Of a DNA stretch of 64,000 nt, positions 36,511 to 44,796 are shown one piece after another. The stretch covers positions 372,001-436,000 of the forward strand of contig JADJLP010000015.1 of assembly GCA_016710065.1 (NCBI GenBank), written 5' to 3'. The notes beneath the pieces are model-generated. The model ran no database searches, was not told where the DNA came from, and worked only from the letters and a program-made list of their open reading frames with translations. This DNA comes from Candidatus Ideonella esbjergensis. Lineage in GTDB: Bacteria > Pseudomonadota > Gammaproteobacteria > Burkholderiales > Burkholderiaceae_C. The translations under genes were made by a program, and so were the position numbers. The stretch's first letter is position 1; each line of letters starts with the position of its first letter.

Positions 36511-37224
36511 TCAGTGGATCAAACCCAGGCGCAGCGCCTTGAGCACCGCCTGGTGCTTGTTGTGGGTTCCCAGCTTGTGCATAGCGTTCTGAATGTGCAG
36601 CACTGCCGTGCGTTCGCTGATACCCAAGATTGCACCCACCTCCCAGGCGGTTTTGCCTTCCATGGTCCAACTGAGCGCCTCCAACTCTCGGCGAGTCAGA
36701 TTCGGCCGCTCGGGACGCATGTCTGCCGGAACGAACAGCCGCGAAGCTGCATCTTGCGCATGCACAGCGAACAACTGCAAATCGGCAACGATGCGCGTCA
36801 AAGCGTTGGCGTCCCTGGGTAGGCTGGCACGCCGGTCAATGCCAATGAAGAAGTGCCGCCCTTCCGGGAAGTGCAGCGCCAGCGCGATGCCATTGCGATA
36901 GCCAAAGGCGGCTTGCTGCTCCCACAAATCGGCAGAGCCCCTGGCAACGTAAGTGGCCTGATCCCAAACAATGGGCAGCGAGCCTGCCTTGCAGTGCTGC
37001 ATCACAGGATCTTTGCGACCCATGGAATGATCGCGAAACACATCCGCAAACGCCTGCGGCGTGTTGTCAACATTGATGAACTCAGAGTGGGTCAACGAGT
37101 GGTCCACCACCGTCATCGCCGAGACGTAATCGAACTCGAGTTCGTTGGCGAAGCGCACGATGCCTTCGCGAAATTCTTCGCGGCTTTGAACCTCAAGAAT
37201 GTCCTGAAAAGTGCCGCTAAGCAT
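36511..37224 (-). CDS. LuxR family regulator with autoinducer-binding domain (LuxR solo)
   Basis: The 237-residue protein has the LuxR autoinducer-binding domain (about 20-155; FDYVSAMTVVDHS, DPVMQHCKAGSLPIVWDQATY with the conserved Trp and Asp) and a C-terminal GerE helix-turn-helix (about 170-232; LTRRELEALSWTMEGKTAWEVGAILGISERTAVLHIQNAMHKLG). No acyl-homoserine-lactone synthase is in the window. An upstream GTG at 37227 is an alternative start. Lux-box-like sites flank it on both sides. AT content is higher than in the neighbouring genes. Confidence 0.9.
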   Translation of the reverse strand: MLSGTFQDILEVQSREEFREGIVRFANELEFDYVSAMTVVDHSLTHSEFINVDNTPQAFADVFRDHSMGRKDPVMQHCKAGSLPIVWDQATYVARGSADLWEQQAAFGYRNGIALALHFPEGRHFFIGIDRRASLPRDANALTRIVADLQLFAVHAQDAASRLFVPADMRPERPNLTRRELEALSWTMEGKTAWEVGAILGISERTAVLHIQNAMHKLGTHNKHQAVLKALRLGLIH

Positions 37225-37262
37225 CACGTAACCGGTCGATTTCAGACACGAGAAGGCAGACC

Positions 37263-37278
37263 CTGACAGGATTTACAG
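37263..37278. promoter_or_regulatory. lux-box-like site in the luxR / unknown-gene divergent promoter
   Basis: CTGACAGGATTTACAG has the CTG-N10-CAG spacing. It lies about 40 bases from the start of either divergent gene, so one bound regulator could control both. Confidence 0.5.
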
Positions 37279-37315
37279 CTAGCAGACGCAACACGTCCTC
37301 TCCAGACTTCGGGCC

Positions 37316-37732
37316 ATGCTGACCAACAACAATGCCACCATGCAAAGCACTTCAGCGATGACAGCCCCACCCCCGTGGGCACTCTTCTCTTGGCCCACAG
37401 TATTTTGTCAGGCTAATCTACCGGGTCAACCGAGATTTATCCACCTCAGCACACGAATTGTCTACAGCGGTGACGAGACCGTGCCTGTCACCGGGCAAAC
37501 CCTTTGGGCCCAACACTTGGACGATGGTGAAGCTGGCCTCGCCTGGGACTGGGTGGAAGTGGCCCACGGTGTGGTGGCCATGGCCGACCCCATGGGTGTG
37601 GCCACCAACCTGCGGCTGGTGGGCTCAGCGGGACAGGTGCTGGCCGCACACGAGGCCGCCATGACCATCTGCCGATGGGTGCGGCAGATCCCCTGGCAGG
37701 ACGAGGTCTGGCGCGCACTGCGCGCGGCCTAA
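37316..37732 (+). CDS. Hypothetical protein divergent from the LuxR solo (138 residues)
   Basis: The product includes a WALFSWPTVFCQANLPGQPRF stretch near the start and an alpha/beta-like remainder with LGWDWVEVAHG-type acidic and aromatic residues and a C-terminal helix ICRWVRQIPWQDEVWRALRA. I do not recognise it, and it is not a LuxI synthase: the R-x-x-x-F-x-x-x-W pattern is missing. ATG codons at 37340 and 37358 are alternative starts. It shares a promoter region with the LuxR gene, which suggests quorum or ligand-linked control. Confidence 0.65.
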   Translation: MLTNNNATMQSTSAMTAPPPWALFSWPTVFCQANLPGQPRFIHLSTRIVYSGDETVPVTGQTLWAQHLDDGEAGLAWDWVEVAHGVVAMADPMGVATNLRLVGSAGQVLAAHEAAMTICRWVRQIPWQDEVWRALRAA

Positions 37733-37740
37733 AGGATGGT

Positions 37741-37827
37741 GAACCCGGCTACGGGGTACCGCAGCCACCCACCGAGCGGGTTGCGCAGGCCGCTTGGGAT
37801 CGGCCCGGCGCTGGCCTGCGTCGCGGC
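37741..37827. repeat. Two-hairpin dispersed element, copy B
   Basis: About 75 bases here match the element after tldD: ACCGCAGCCACCC, then GCAGGCC, CGCTTGGGA, GGCCCGGCGCTGGCCTGC. Both copies immediately follow a gene and could end transcripts. Confidence 0.75.
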
Positions 37828-37828
37828 T

Positions 37829-39019
37829 TCACTTGACGGCGGCGCGCCCGAGCTGGCGCACCACGGCCCACAGGCACAGCAGCGCCAGCGCCAGGCACAC
37901 CAGCGCGGGCAGCAGCAAATCTGCGAAAGCAATCACCTCGCCTTTGAGCACACGCGTCATCAGCGTGCTTTGCGCCAGGGCCGGCACCCACAGGTGCCAG
38001 GGCTTGTCGCCCTCCTGGTTCATGAGCGTGATCATGGGCAGCAACGACACCACCATGACCAGCATGGCCGAGCTGGCCTGCGCCTCCTTCACCGTCTTGC
38101 CGCGGATGGCGATGGCCATCAGCAGCGCGGCGAGTGCGCCGGCCAGCGGCAGCAGCAGCGCCAGAAAGCCCAGCGCCTCCGGCCAGCCGTAGCGAAACAT
38201 GGCGGCCAGCGACGGGCTGCGCAACAGCCACTGCCCGGGCAGAAAACTCAGGCATGAGAGCACCGCGATCATCATCCCTACCGAGGCCACCGCGCCCCAC
38301 TTGCCCAGCACGATGGCAAAGCGCGCGGCCGGGTTCATCAGCAGCGGTTCGAGCGAGCCGCGCTCGCGCTCGCCGGCGGTGCTGTCCAGAGCGGCGGTGA
38401 GCGCGCCGTACATCACCGCCATCAGCACAAAGAAGGGCAGCATGCCGGTGAGGCGCGCGGCACGTGCCGCCGGGTTGGCCAGATCGCGCTGCGCCACCTC
38501 CAGCGGTTGCAGCACGCTGGGCGCCACGCCGCGCACCATCAGGCGCAACGCCACCTGCTCGCGGCTGAACTCGCGCAGCACGTGTTCAAGCTTGCCCACC
38601 GCCCCACTGGCACGCTGGTTGGCACTGGAGGTGACGATCTGCACCAGCGGCTGCTCACCGGCCGCGAGTTGGGCTTCAAAGTCGTCCTCCAGCACCAGCA
38701 CCGGGTCACCGAGCTGGCTGCTCTCCAGTTGCTTCTCGTAGTCCGCCGGCGCCTCGCGCACCGTCCAGGTTTGGCGCGCCAGAAAGTTCTGCAGGCTGGG
38801 CGCGTGTGCCATGCCCACGGCCACAGCCTCTCTGGCCTCGGCGCGCTTCTCGAAGTCGGACGCCAGCGTGGACATCAGCAGCAGCATCAGCGGCCCCATG
38901 GCCACCGAGCTGAGCAGCACCATGGTCAGCGTGCGGCGGTCGCGCAGCGCGTCCAGCAGTTCCTTGCGGAAAACGGTCCAGGCGGCGTTCATGTGAATCA
39001 AGACGTGCTGCATCGTCAA
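37829..39019 (-). CDS. ABC transporter permease, NatB/YhaP type
   Basis: The 396-residue membrane protein has an N-terminal transmembrane segment after FRKELLDALRDRRTL, a large external loop (about 45-190) and five or more C-terminal membrane segments, the ABC-2 exporter layout. TAGERERGSLEPLLMNPAAR is the family's conserved cytoplasmic motif. NatB proteins export sodium or unknown hydrophobic compounds. It follows the ATPase gene; the junction is corrupted by a poly-G tract, and the start at 39019 (MTMQHVL) is the first ATG after it. Confidence 0.9.
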   Translation of the reverse strand: MTMQHVLIHMNAAWTVFRKELLDALRDRRTLTMVLLSSVAMGPLMLLLMSTLASDFEKRAEAREAVAVGMAHAPSLQNFLARQTWTVREAPADYEKQLESSQLGDPVLVLEDDFEAQLAAGEQPLVQIVTSSANQRASGAVGKLEHVLREFSREQVALRLMVRGVAPSVLQPLEVAQRDLANPAARAARLTGMLPFFVLMAVMYGALTAALDSTAGERERGSLEPLLMNPAARFAIVLGKWGAVASVGMMIAVLSCLSFLPGQWLLRSPSLAAMFRYGWPEALGFLALLLPLAGALAALLMAIAIRGKTVKEAQASSAMLVMVVSLLPMITLMNQEGDKPWHLWVPALAQSTLMTRVLKGEVIAFADLLLPALVCLALALLCLWAVVRQLGRAAVK

Positions 39020-39024
39020 ACTCC

Positions 39025-39101
39025 GTCATTCCGCGGGGGGGGGGGGACCCGGGGGGGGGGGGGGGGGGCCCCCGCCCGCGGGGGGGGGGGAGGGGGGGTG
39101 T
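39025..39101. other. Poly-G/poly-C tract, probable sequence artefact over a hairpin repeat
   Basis: After GTCATTCC (39025-39032), the opening bases of the window's dispersed palindrome, the sequence collapses to long runs of G broken by ACCC and CCCCCGCCCGCG. No similar tract occurs elsewhere in 64 kb. A strong hairpin read badly by the sequencer would look like this. Confidence 0.8.
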
Positions 39102-39857
39102 TGCCTCCTGCGCGCCATTGAAGGCCAGGTTCACAAAGGCTTCCTCAAAGTCTTGCTGGCCGGTTTGCGCCAGCAGTGCGGGCACGGTGCCGCTGGCCAC
39201 CGTGCGTCCGTGGGCGATCACCACCACCTGATCGCACAGGCGCTCCACCTCTTGCATGATGTGGGTAGAGAAGACGATGCACTTGCCCTCGTCGTCGCGC
39301 AGGCGGCGCAGTGTCTCGCGCAGGGCCCGCGTGGCCAGCACGTCCAGACCGTTGGTGGGTTCGTCCAGGATGATGTTGGGCGGGTTGTGCACCAGCGCGC
39401 GGGCCAGCGCGGTCTTCATGCGCTCACCCTGGCTGAAGCCCTCAGCGCGGCGGTCCAGCAGCGGCGTCATGTCCAGCAACTGGCCCAGGTGCTCGCAGCG
39501 GGCCTGCGCGTCGCCATCGCGCAGGCCGTGCAGGCGCGCGTAGTAGACGATGTTCTCGCGCGCTGTCAGGCGCGGGTACAGGCCGCGCGCGTCAGAAAGC
39601 ACACCCATGCGGGCCAGAGCCTCGCGCGGGCGGGTGGCCACGTCGATGCCGTCCACTTGCAGCGTGCCGGCGTCGGGCGCTATCAGCCCGGCCAGCATGC
39701 GCAGCGTGGTGGTCTTGCCCGCGCCATTGGGGCCGAGCAGGCCGGTGATGCGGCCGTCCGCAGCCTGCCAGCTCACGCCCTGCACCGCGTGCACCACGCG
39801 CTTGTTCTTGCCCCAGCCTTGCTGGAAGCGCTTGCTCAGGTCTTGCACGACGATCAT
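39102..39857 (-). CDS. ABC transporter ATP-binding protein, NatA type (3' end uncertain)
   Basis: The protein has Walker A GLLGPNGAGKTTT (about 39-51), signature FSQGERMKTALARALVHNP, Walker B NIILDEPTNGLDV and the switch histidine in VFSTHIMQEV. Its ATG overlaps the stop of the hydrolase gene (ATGA), and the NatB permease follows. The frame stays formally open to 38706 by running through the poly-G tract into permease DNA; the true stop was probably lost there. The natural C-terminus should be near FVNLAFNGAQEA. Confidence 0.88.
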
Positions 39858-41398
39858 GGCGCGGACTTTCTGGTGTCGGCCGCCAGGCCCATGGGCACAT
39901 AGGCACTGGGACGTGCCACCTTGGCGGCGCAACTTGCTTCCTCGCGGGCGCTCTTGAGCGCCAGGGCCGGGTCGGACTGGTCCACGAAACGGAACATCAC
40001 ATCGGTCATGCAGCCCTGCCCCATCACGCCGTGGCCAGCGTTGGGCACCACCAGGTGCAGAGCCTGCGGGCCCAGCAGCTTGGCCACGCGCCCGCCGTGG
40101 CGCGGCGGCGTCACCGGGTCGGCGCTGCCAGAGAACACGAGCACCGGCGTGGCCGAGGTGGGCACGCTGTAGAACGCCGCCGGCACCTCGCCGCGCGGCC
40201 ACACCGCACACAGCTCCCGGTAGACGCTCTCGCTGGCGTTGCCCACATCGCGGCCCGGCGCGTCGGTGGCAGCGCCCAGGCGCGGAAAGTCTTCGGCGCA
40301 GACCACCGAGAAGTGCATGCCCGCCGCCAGCTCCATGCCCTTGGCGCCGCCACCCAGGCCCGTGCCCACGCCCACCAAGGGAGTAAAGCGACCATTCGCG
40401 GCCTCGCTGATGGCATAGGGCAAGGCCGACGCATAGGCCGGCACGTACAGCGGCATGCGCACCAGGCCCAGCACGGCGTCACGGCTGAACATGACGGTTT
40501 CGCTGGTGCCGGTGAGCGGGTGCGTCACCACCGCCTCGCGTGGCAGGCTGGTCAGCATGGCCTGCCAGCGCTGGCGCAGCTGCGGGTAGGTCTTGCTGCA
40601 GGCGGGCGACGTCTCGCAGTCGCCGATCACGCCGTCCAGCACAGCCTGGTTGTCGGCCGACATGGCGCGCATCAGCACCATGTCGGGCGGAGCCACGCCG
40701 TCGATCACCGCGCGGCGCACGCTGGCCGGGTAGGCGCGCAAATACTCCAGCGCCGCGCGCGTGCCGTAGGAGCCGCCGATCACGTTCACCGGCCCCAGGC
40801 CCAGCGCCTGGCGCACCGCCTCGGCGTCGGCCATGGCCAGCGTGGTGGTGAACATGCGCAGGTCACCGTAGGGCAACTTTTGCAACCGGGCCAGGCAGGC
40901 CTTGAGGCGTGCGGTTTCACGCACCGGGTCGATCTGCTCGCGCAGCGGGCGCAACCCCGAGGTGCTGTCGTCGCACTGCAGCGGCGCGCTTTGGCCGGTG
41001 CCGCGCTGGTCGATCAGCACCACGTCGCGGCGGGTCAGAAAGCGGCCCATCAGCCCGCTCACGCGGCCCGCCAGCGCGACGGCGCTCTGGCCCGGTCCGC
41101 CGGCAAAGAAGAACACCGGGTCGGGCAGCTTGTTGCGCGCCAACGCTGGCAGCACAGCCACGTGCAGGTCGAACTGCACACCTTGGGGCCTGGCCGGGTC
41201 CAGCGGGCGCTTGAGCACGCCGCAGCGGGCCTCGGTGCTCAGGCCCTTCAGCCGGCAAGCCTTGAGCGCCAGCGCGGGCTCACCCTGGGCCGCCGCAGGG
41301 CCTATGGTCAGGGCCAGCATGGCGGCGGCCATCAGGGCCCAGGCACTCACCCATCCTTCGCACCTCTGCGGACGCACGTTCATCGCCTCCTTGCGCAT
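39854..41398 (-). CDS. Exported alpha/beta hydrolase, tripeptidyl-aminopeptidase (TAP)-like
   Basis: The 514-residue protein has a signal peptide (ALMAAAMLALTIGPAAAQ) and the alpha/beta-hydrolase core: FFFAGGPGQSAVA oxyanion loop, VLIDQRGTGQSAPLQC, nucleophile NVIGGSYGTRAALEYLR, aspartate in VFSGSADPVTPP and histidine in VPNAGHGVMGQGC. TAP-like enzymes remove amino-terminal peptides or hydrolyse esters outside the cytoplasm. An ATG at 41383 lies five codons later. It is co-translated with the NatA gene, so the hydrolase and exporter may act together. Confidence 0.92.
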   Translation of the reverse strand: MRKEAMNVRPQRCEGWVSAWALMAAAMLALTIGPAAAQGEPALALKACRLKGLSTEARCGVLKRPLDPARPQGVQFDLHVAVLPALARNKLPDPVFFFAGGPGQSAVALAGRVSGLMGRFLTRRDVVLIDQRGTGQSAPLQCDDSTSGLRPLREQIDPVRETARLKACLARLQKLPYGDLRMFTTTLAMADAEAVRQALGLGPVNVIGGSYGTRAALEYLRAYPASVRRAVIDGVAPPDMVLMRAMSADNQAVLDGVIGDCETSPACSKTYPQLRQRWQAMLTSLPREAVVTHPLTGTSETVMFSRDAVLGLVRMPLYVPAYASALPYAISEAANGRFTPLVGVGTGLGGGAKGMELAAGMHFSVVCAEDFPRLGAATDAPGRDVGNASESVYRELCAVWPRGEVPAAFYSVPTSATPVLVFSGSADPVTPPRHGGRVAKLLGPQALHLVVPNAGHGVMGQGCMTDVMFRFVDQSDPALALKSAREEASCAAKVARPSAYVPMGLAADTRKSAP

Positions 41399-41406
41399 GG
41401 CCGTGT

Positions 41407-41772
41407 TCAGCCCAGCAAGGTCTTGAGTTCGCCGTTGTCTATCAGCCGCTGCAGGTCTTGCGCGCCGCCCACGAACTGGCCGCGCACAAAGATCATCGGG
41501 AAGGTGGGCCAACCGGTCCACATCTTCAGCGCATTGCGGCGCCGCCACTGGCTCAGGTAGCTGCCGTAGCTCAGCTTGTGATGTGCCACGCCGATGGCAT
41601 CCAGCGCGCGACTGGCCTTGACCGGAAAGGGGTTGCCCATCATGCCCACCACCAGCACCGGGTGCGCCAGGGCCGCTGCCCAGACCTCGTCGACGATGCC
41701 GGCATGGTGCTTGGCAATGGTCTCGCGGACGGCGGGGTGGATGCGGGCTTCTTCCAGGATGGCACGGGGCAT
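41407..41772 (-). CDS. Glutaredoxin-fold protein lacking cysteines
   Basis: The 121-residue protein keeps the monothiol glutaredoxin scaffold: ETIAKHHAGIVDEV, VLVVGMMGNPFPVKASRALDAIG, the glutathione-binding KMWTGWPTFPMIFV and VGGAQDLQRLIDNGEL. The active-site CGFS is replaced by NPFP, and no cysteine occurs in the whole protein, so it cannot do thiol redox or ligate an iron-sulfur cluster through cysteine. It may bind glutathione or a protein partner. It is 8 bases upstream of the hydrolase gene, and divergent from the glutathione transferase. Confidence 0.8.
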   Translation of the reverse strand: MPRAILEEARIHPAVRETIAKHHAGIVDEVWAAALAHPVLVVGMMGNPFPVKASRALDAIGVAHHKLSYGSYLSQWRRRNALKMWTGWPTFPMIFVRGQFVGGAQDLQRLIDNGELKTLLG

Positions 41773-41921
41773 GAAAGGGCTTTCGAGGACAGTTGAGAAC
41801 GGCGCAAGCCTACCTGCATTCAGCGTCTTTGCAAGGGGCTTGCGAACCGCTTCAACGCCCACACATGCTTTGCTGGCACGATGCAGCCTCTGTCCTTCTC
41901 TCACCCTTGGAGACACACACC

Positions 41922-42530
41922 ATGAAGCTCTACTACAGCCCCGGCGCCTGTTCGCTCTCGCCCCACATCGTGCTGCGCGAAGCCGGCCTGCCGTTCGAGC
42001 TGGTGCTGGCCAGCACCAAGACCAAGAAGCTGGCCGACGGCAGCGACTACAACCTCATCAACCCCAAGAGCCAGGTGCCCACACTGGAGCTGAACGACGG
42101 CCAGCGCCTGACCGAAGGCCCGGTGATCGTGCAGTACATCGCCGACCAGGCGCCCACCTCGGGCCTGGCCCCGGCAGCCGGCAGCATGGCCCGCTACCGC
42201 GTGATGGAGTGGCTGAACTTCATCACCAGCGAGCTGCACAAGACCTTCTCGCCGCTGTTCAACCCGGCCACACCGGCCGACGCCAAGCCCCTATTCTCGG
42301 CCCGCGTGCTGGACCGCCTGACCTGGGTCGACACCCAGCTCGAAGGCAAGAGCTACCTGACCGGTGACACCTTCACCGTGGCCGACGCCTACCTGTTCGT
42401 GGTGACGAACTGGACCAAGTTCGTGGGCATCGACATCTCGGGCCTGAAAAACCTGGGCGCCTTCATGGGCCGCGTGGCGGCACGCCCTGCGGTGCAGGCG
42501 GCACTGAAGGCAGAAGGGCTGTTGAACTGA
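41922..42530 (+). CDS. gst: Glutathione S-transferase (bacterial beta class, GstA-like)
   Basis: The 202-residue enzyme opens MKLYYSPGACSLSPHIVLREAG, with the beta-class cysteine at position 10. It has NPKSQVPTLEL (cis-proline) and TEGPVIVQYIAD (glutathione-binding), then the helical domain with FTVADAYLFVV (N-capping box). It conjugates glutathione to electrophiles. GGAGA lies ten bases before the ATG. Downstream is a long non-coding repeat region. Confidence 0.96.
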   Translation: MKLYYSPGACSLSPHIVLREAGLPFELVLASTKTKKLADGSDYNLINPKSQVPTLELNDGQRLTEGPVIVQYIADQAPTSGLAPAAGSMARYRVMEWLNFITSELHKTFSPLFNPATPADAKPLFSARVLDRLTWVDTQLEGKSYLTGDTFTVADAYLFVVTNWTKFVGIDISGLKNLGAFMGRVAARPAVQAALKAEGLLN

Positions 42531-42640
42531 GCTACTGCTTGCGGCGCGTTGCTGTCGTTGAGATCTGCGATCAGCTCGCCTGACTCTTGACGTTGGGTGT
42601 GGCCGCGCCAGGCGGCAAGCCGGTGCTGGCTCATGCTGTG

Positions 42641-42737
42641 GCGGTCGGCTTCGCCGACTGCCTTGCAGTGCTCACGTTCGGGGCGTGCCGCATAACTCGC
42701 TGCTCTCGCTGCGCTCGTTTCGCTCAGACATGACGCG
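42641..42737. repeat. Left arm of long imperfect inverted repeat
   Basis: The arm starts GCGGTCGGCTTCGCCGACTG and continues through ATAACTCGCTGCTCTCG to CGCTCAGACATGACGCG. The reverse complement of 43011-43105 shares the opening 20 bases exactly and the rest with scattered mismatches. Confidence 0.75.
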
Positions 42738-43010
42738 GCAAGCATGTTGTGAAAGCGTGCTGCGCACGCCGCCCCGAACGCTGCGCGCTTCAGCGCCCCA
42801 GAAATCGCCAGCCCCGGCTTGTCGCCTGTCGCTCAACAACCCGTGTTTGCATTCGGAGCAAGCCAAGACACCCCCACAGCATCAGCAAAGGGCTGGGCGG
42901 GCAGGCTGCGGCGCGAATGAGGAGCGGCGAGGCGCGCAGGGTATGTGGCGGCGCGCGCGAGCGCGCTTGACTCACCCGCGCGACAGCGCGATCAACCCAC
43001 TGGCTCGCCG

Positions 43011-43105
43011 CGTCTGTCCGAGCGCAACGAGCGAATGCGAGAGTAGCGAGTTGTGCGGCGCGCCACATGCCCGAGCACCGCAGCGCAGTCGGCGAAGCCG
43101 ACCGC
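43011..43105. repeat. Right arm of long imperfect inverted repeat
   Basis: It contains AGAGTAGCGAGTTGTGCGGC and ends CAGTCGGCGAAGCCGACCGC, the inverse of the left arm's start. Confidence 0.75.
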
Positions 43106-43171
43106 TACTGTTGAGCGCCGCAGCCTGCCCGCCCAGACCTTTGCCAACCACCCACGTATCAACGCGAACGT

Positions 43172-43199
43172 CTGGATTCCCGCCTTCGCGGGAATGACT
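43172..43199. repeat. Dispersed palindromic repeat, copy 4 (single half)
   Basis: A single hairpin half, GGATTCCCGCCTTCGCGGGA with flanking bases, lies just after the stop of the convergent thioredoxin-like gene. Confidence 0.85.
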
Positions 43200-43223
43200 G
43201 CGAAGCGCCGCAAGGCGCCATCC

Positions 43224-44792
43224 TCACGACTTGATCAGGCCCTCGCAGCTGCTGCGCTGGGCATCGCCCACCTGCAACTGGGCGCACACAGGAGCCAGCT
43301 GTGCGCGCAAGCGCTCAATGACCGCCTGGTGCTGGCCCTTCCCGTTCCACTCGGCCAGCTTGGCACCCAGCTTTTGCAGCGAGCGGTTGCTGCGCTGCAC
43401 GAACGCGGCCTGCTGGCCGGCAGCGTCCTTGAGCATCTGGCTGGCGGCTTGCTCGATGGGCTTTTCGTCTTGCGGCGCCAGCTCCACCAGCGCAGCCAGG
43501 TAGTTGGCGCCCCATTGCAGGCGCGTGGCCGGGCCTTCGCTGCGGGCATAGGCTTTGGCGTACCAAGTGATCGCCTCGGCCTTGCGGCCCTGCAGCCTGG
43601 CGTTCTCGCCCAGGTCGGCCATCAGGTAATAGGGCGCATGGCTCTTGGTCAGGTTGGCTTGCAGCAGGGCGTCGCTGTCCTTCCACAACCCGGCGCGGCC
43701 CTGCAAATAGGCCACGGTGGTGATCACCGCCTGGCGCTCGTAGCCGTTGCTGATCTCGCGGTCATCGCGGGCCGCCTGCTCGCGCACCTGCTGCTGCAGC
43801 GTGGGCGGTATCTTGGGGTGCACCGCCTTCTTGGGCTGGTCCAGGCGCGCGAGCTCCACGCGGCCCAGCAGCGCCGTCACCCGGTCGGCACGCGAGAGCG
43901 AGACGTCGCGCTGCAGGCCTTGCAGGGCCGCGTCGTAGGTGGTCAACCAACGGGCCCGTTCGGTCGCAGCAACTGGTGCCAGCAACAGGGCGATCTCGCG
44001 CGGCGAGTTCACGAGCACGTCCATGTGGGCGCGCGTCGCTTGCGGGTCGGCCAACAAGTCCAGCACACGCTGGCGCAGCGCGGCGTCGGGTGACACGCCC
44101 TTGCCTTCGTCGCTGCCGGCAAGCGCCTTGAGCAGCAAGCGCGTCGCGCTTTCCTTCTCGGTGGCCGGGCACTTGGCCGAGAGCTGCACCAGCAGGCCGG
44201 GACGGTCTGCCTCGCTCACCAGTTGGCCCTGGTCGGTGTCCCAGCTGTAATAGGCCAGCATGCGCCACTCGCTGGCCGTCACCGGCTTGCCGGCCATGGC
44301 GGCGGCCAACACCGCCTTCACCGGCCGGCCGCCGGCCATACCCAGCTGCAGCACCTTCAGGGCCTGGGGTGCGTCCACCTCGCCCGGCAAACGAGTGATC
44401 TCCTGGCCCTGTGGGTTGAACAGCAGCATGGTGGGATAGCCGCGCACCTGAAAGCGGCTGCCCAGCTTTTGCGCGCCGACACCGTCGCCGTCCACGTAGA
44501 CCGGCACGAAGTGCTTCGAACGCTCAATGAAGTCCTGCCGGTTGAACAGCGTGGCCTTGAGCTGGTTGCAGGGCGGGCACCACACAGCGCCCCAGTACAG
44601 CAGCACGGGCTTGTTCTCGGCACGGCCCTGGGCAAAGGCGCGGTCCACGTCGGTGTCGTTGGCGGCCATCAACCAAGCCACCTGCGGGCCTGGGGAAGCG
44701 GCGGTGGTGGCCGCGAAAGCCGCAGGCGCATGCGCGGCCAAGGCCAGCATCGCAGCGGCGGCAAATGGGCGCAGGGTTCGGTGCAGGTTCAT
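43224..44792 (-). CDS. Exported thioredoxin-fold protein with helical-repeat C-terminus
   Basis: The 522-residue protein has a signal peptide (AAAMLALAAHAPAAFA), then a thioredoxin domain (about 45-140) with active site WGAVWCPPCNQLK and the cis-proline region GYPTMLLF. A long alpha-helical region with TPR-like repeats fills residues 160-520 (YLMADLGENARLQGRKAEAITWYAKAYA). Such proteins assist disulfide chemistry outside the cytoplasm. The upstream nuclease-like gene ends four bases before its start, suggesting an operon. Confidence 0.88.
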   Translation of the reverse strand: MNLHRTLRPFAAAAMLALAAHAPAAFAATTAASPGPQVAWLMAANDTDVDRAFAQGRAENKPVLLYWGAVWCPPCNQLKATLFNRQDFIERSKHFVPVYVDGDGVGAQKLGSRFQVRGYPTMLLFNPQGQEITRLPGEVDAPQALKVLQLGMAGGRPVKAVLAAAMAGKPVTASEWRMLAYYSWDTDQGQLVSEADRPGLLVQLSAKCPATEKESATRLLLKALAGSDEGKGVSPDAALRQRVLDLLADPQATRAHMDVLVNSPREIALLLAPVAATERARWLTTYDAALQGLQRDVSLSRADRVTALLGRVELARLDQPKKAVHPKIPPTLQQQVREQAARDDREISNGYERQAVITTVAYLQGRAGLWKDSDALLQANLTKSHAPYYLMADLGENARLQGRKAEAITWYAKAYARSEGPATRLQWGANYLAALVELAPQDEKPIEQAASQMLKDAAGQQAAFVQRSNRSLQKLGAKLAEWNGKGQHQAVIERLRAQLAPVCAQLQVGDAQRSSCEGLIKS

Positions 44793-44796
44793 GGCG

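Larger units (their letters stand above)
42531..43223. other. Non-coding region rich in inverted repeats
   Basis: About 690 bases without a supported gene. It holds a roughly 95-base imperfect inverted repeat (42641-42737 with 43011-43105) and a 30-base one with a single mismatch (42885-42914 with 43115-43144). CGCTCAACA (42829-42837) is repeated in inverted form at 43109-43117. Transcribed either way, it could fold into a large branched structure. No transposase or terminal site duplication is visible. Confidence 0.75.

Noticed and set aside
38706..39101. Extension of the natA product into the permease region
   Set aside because: It reads through the poly-G tract into the permease gene in a wrong frame; treated as an artefact of corrupted sequence.
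42531..43223. Possible insertion sequence, because of long inverted repeats
   Set aside because: No transposase frame lies between the arms, no target duplication is visible and the arms are too diverged for a recent element.
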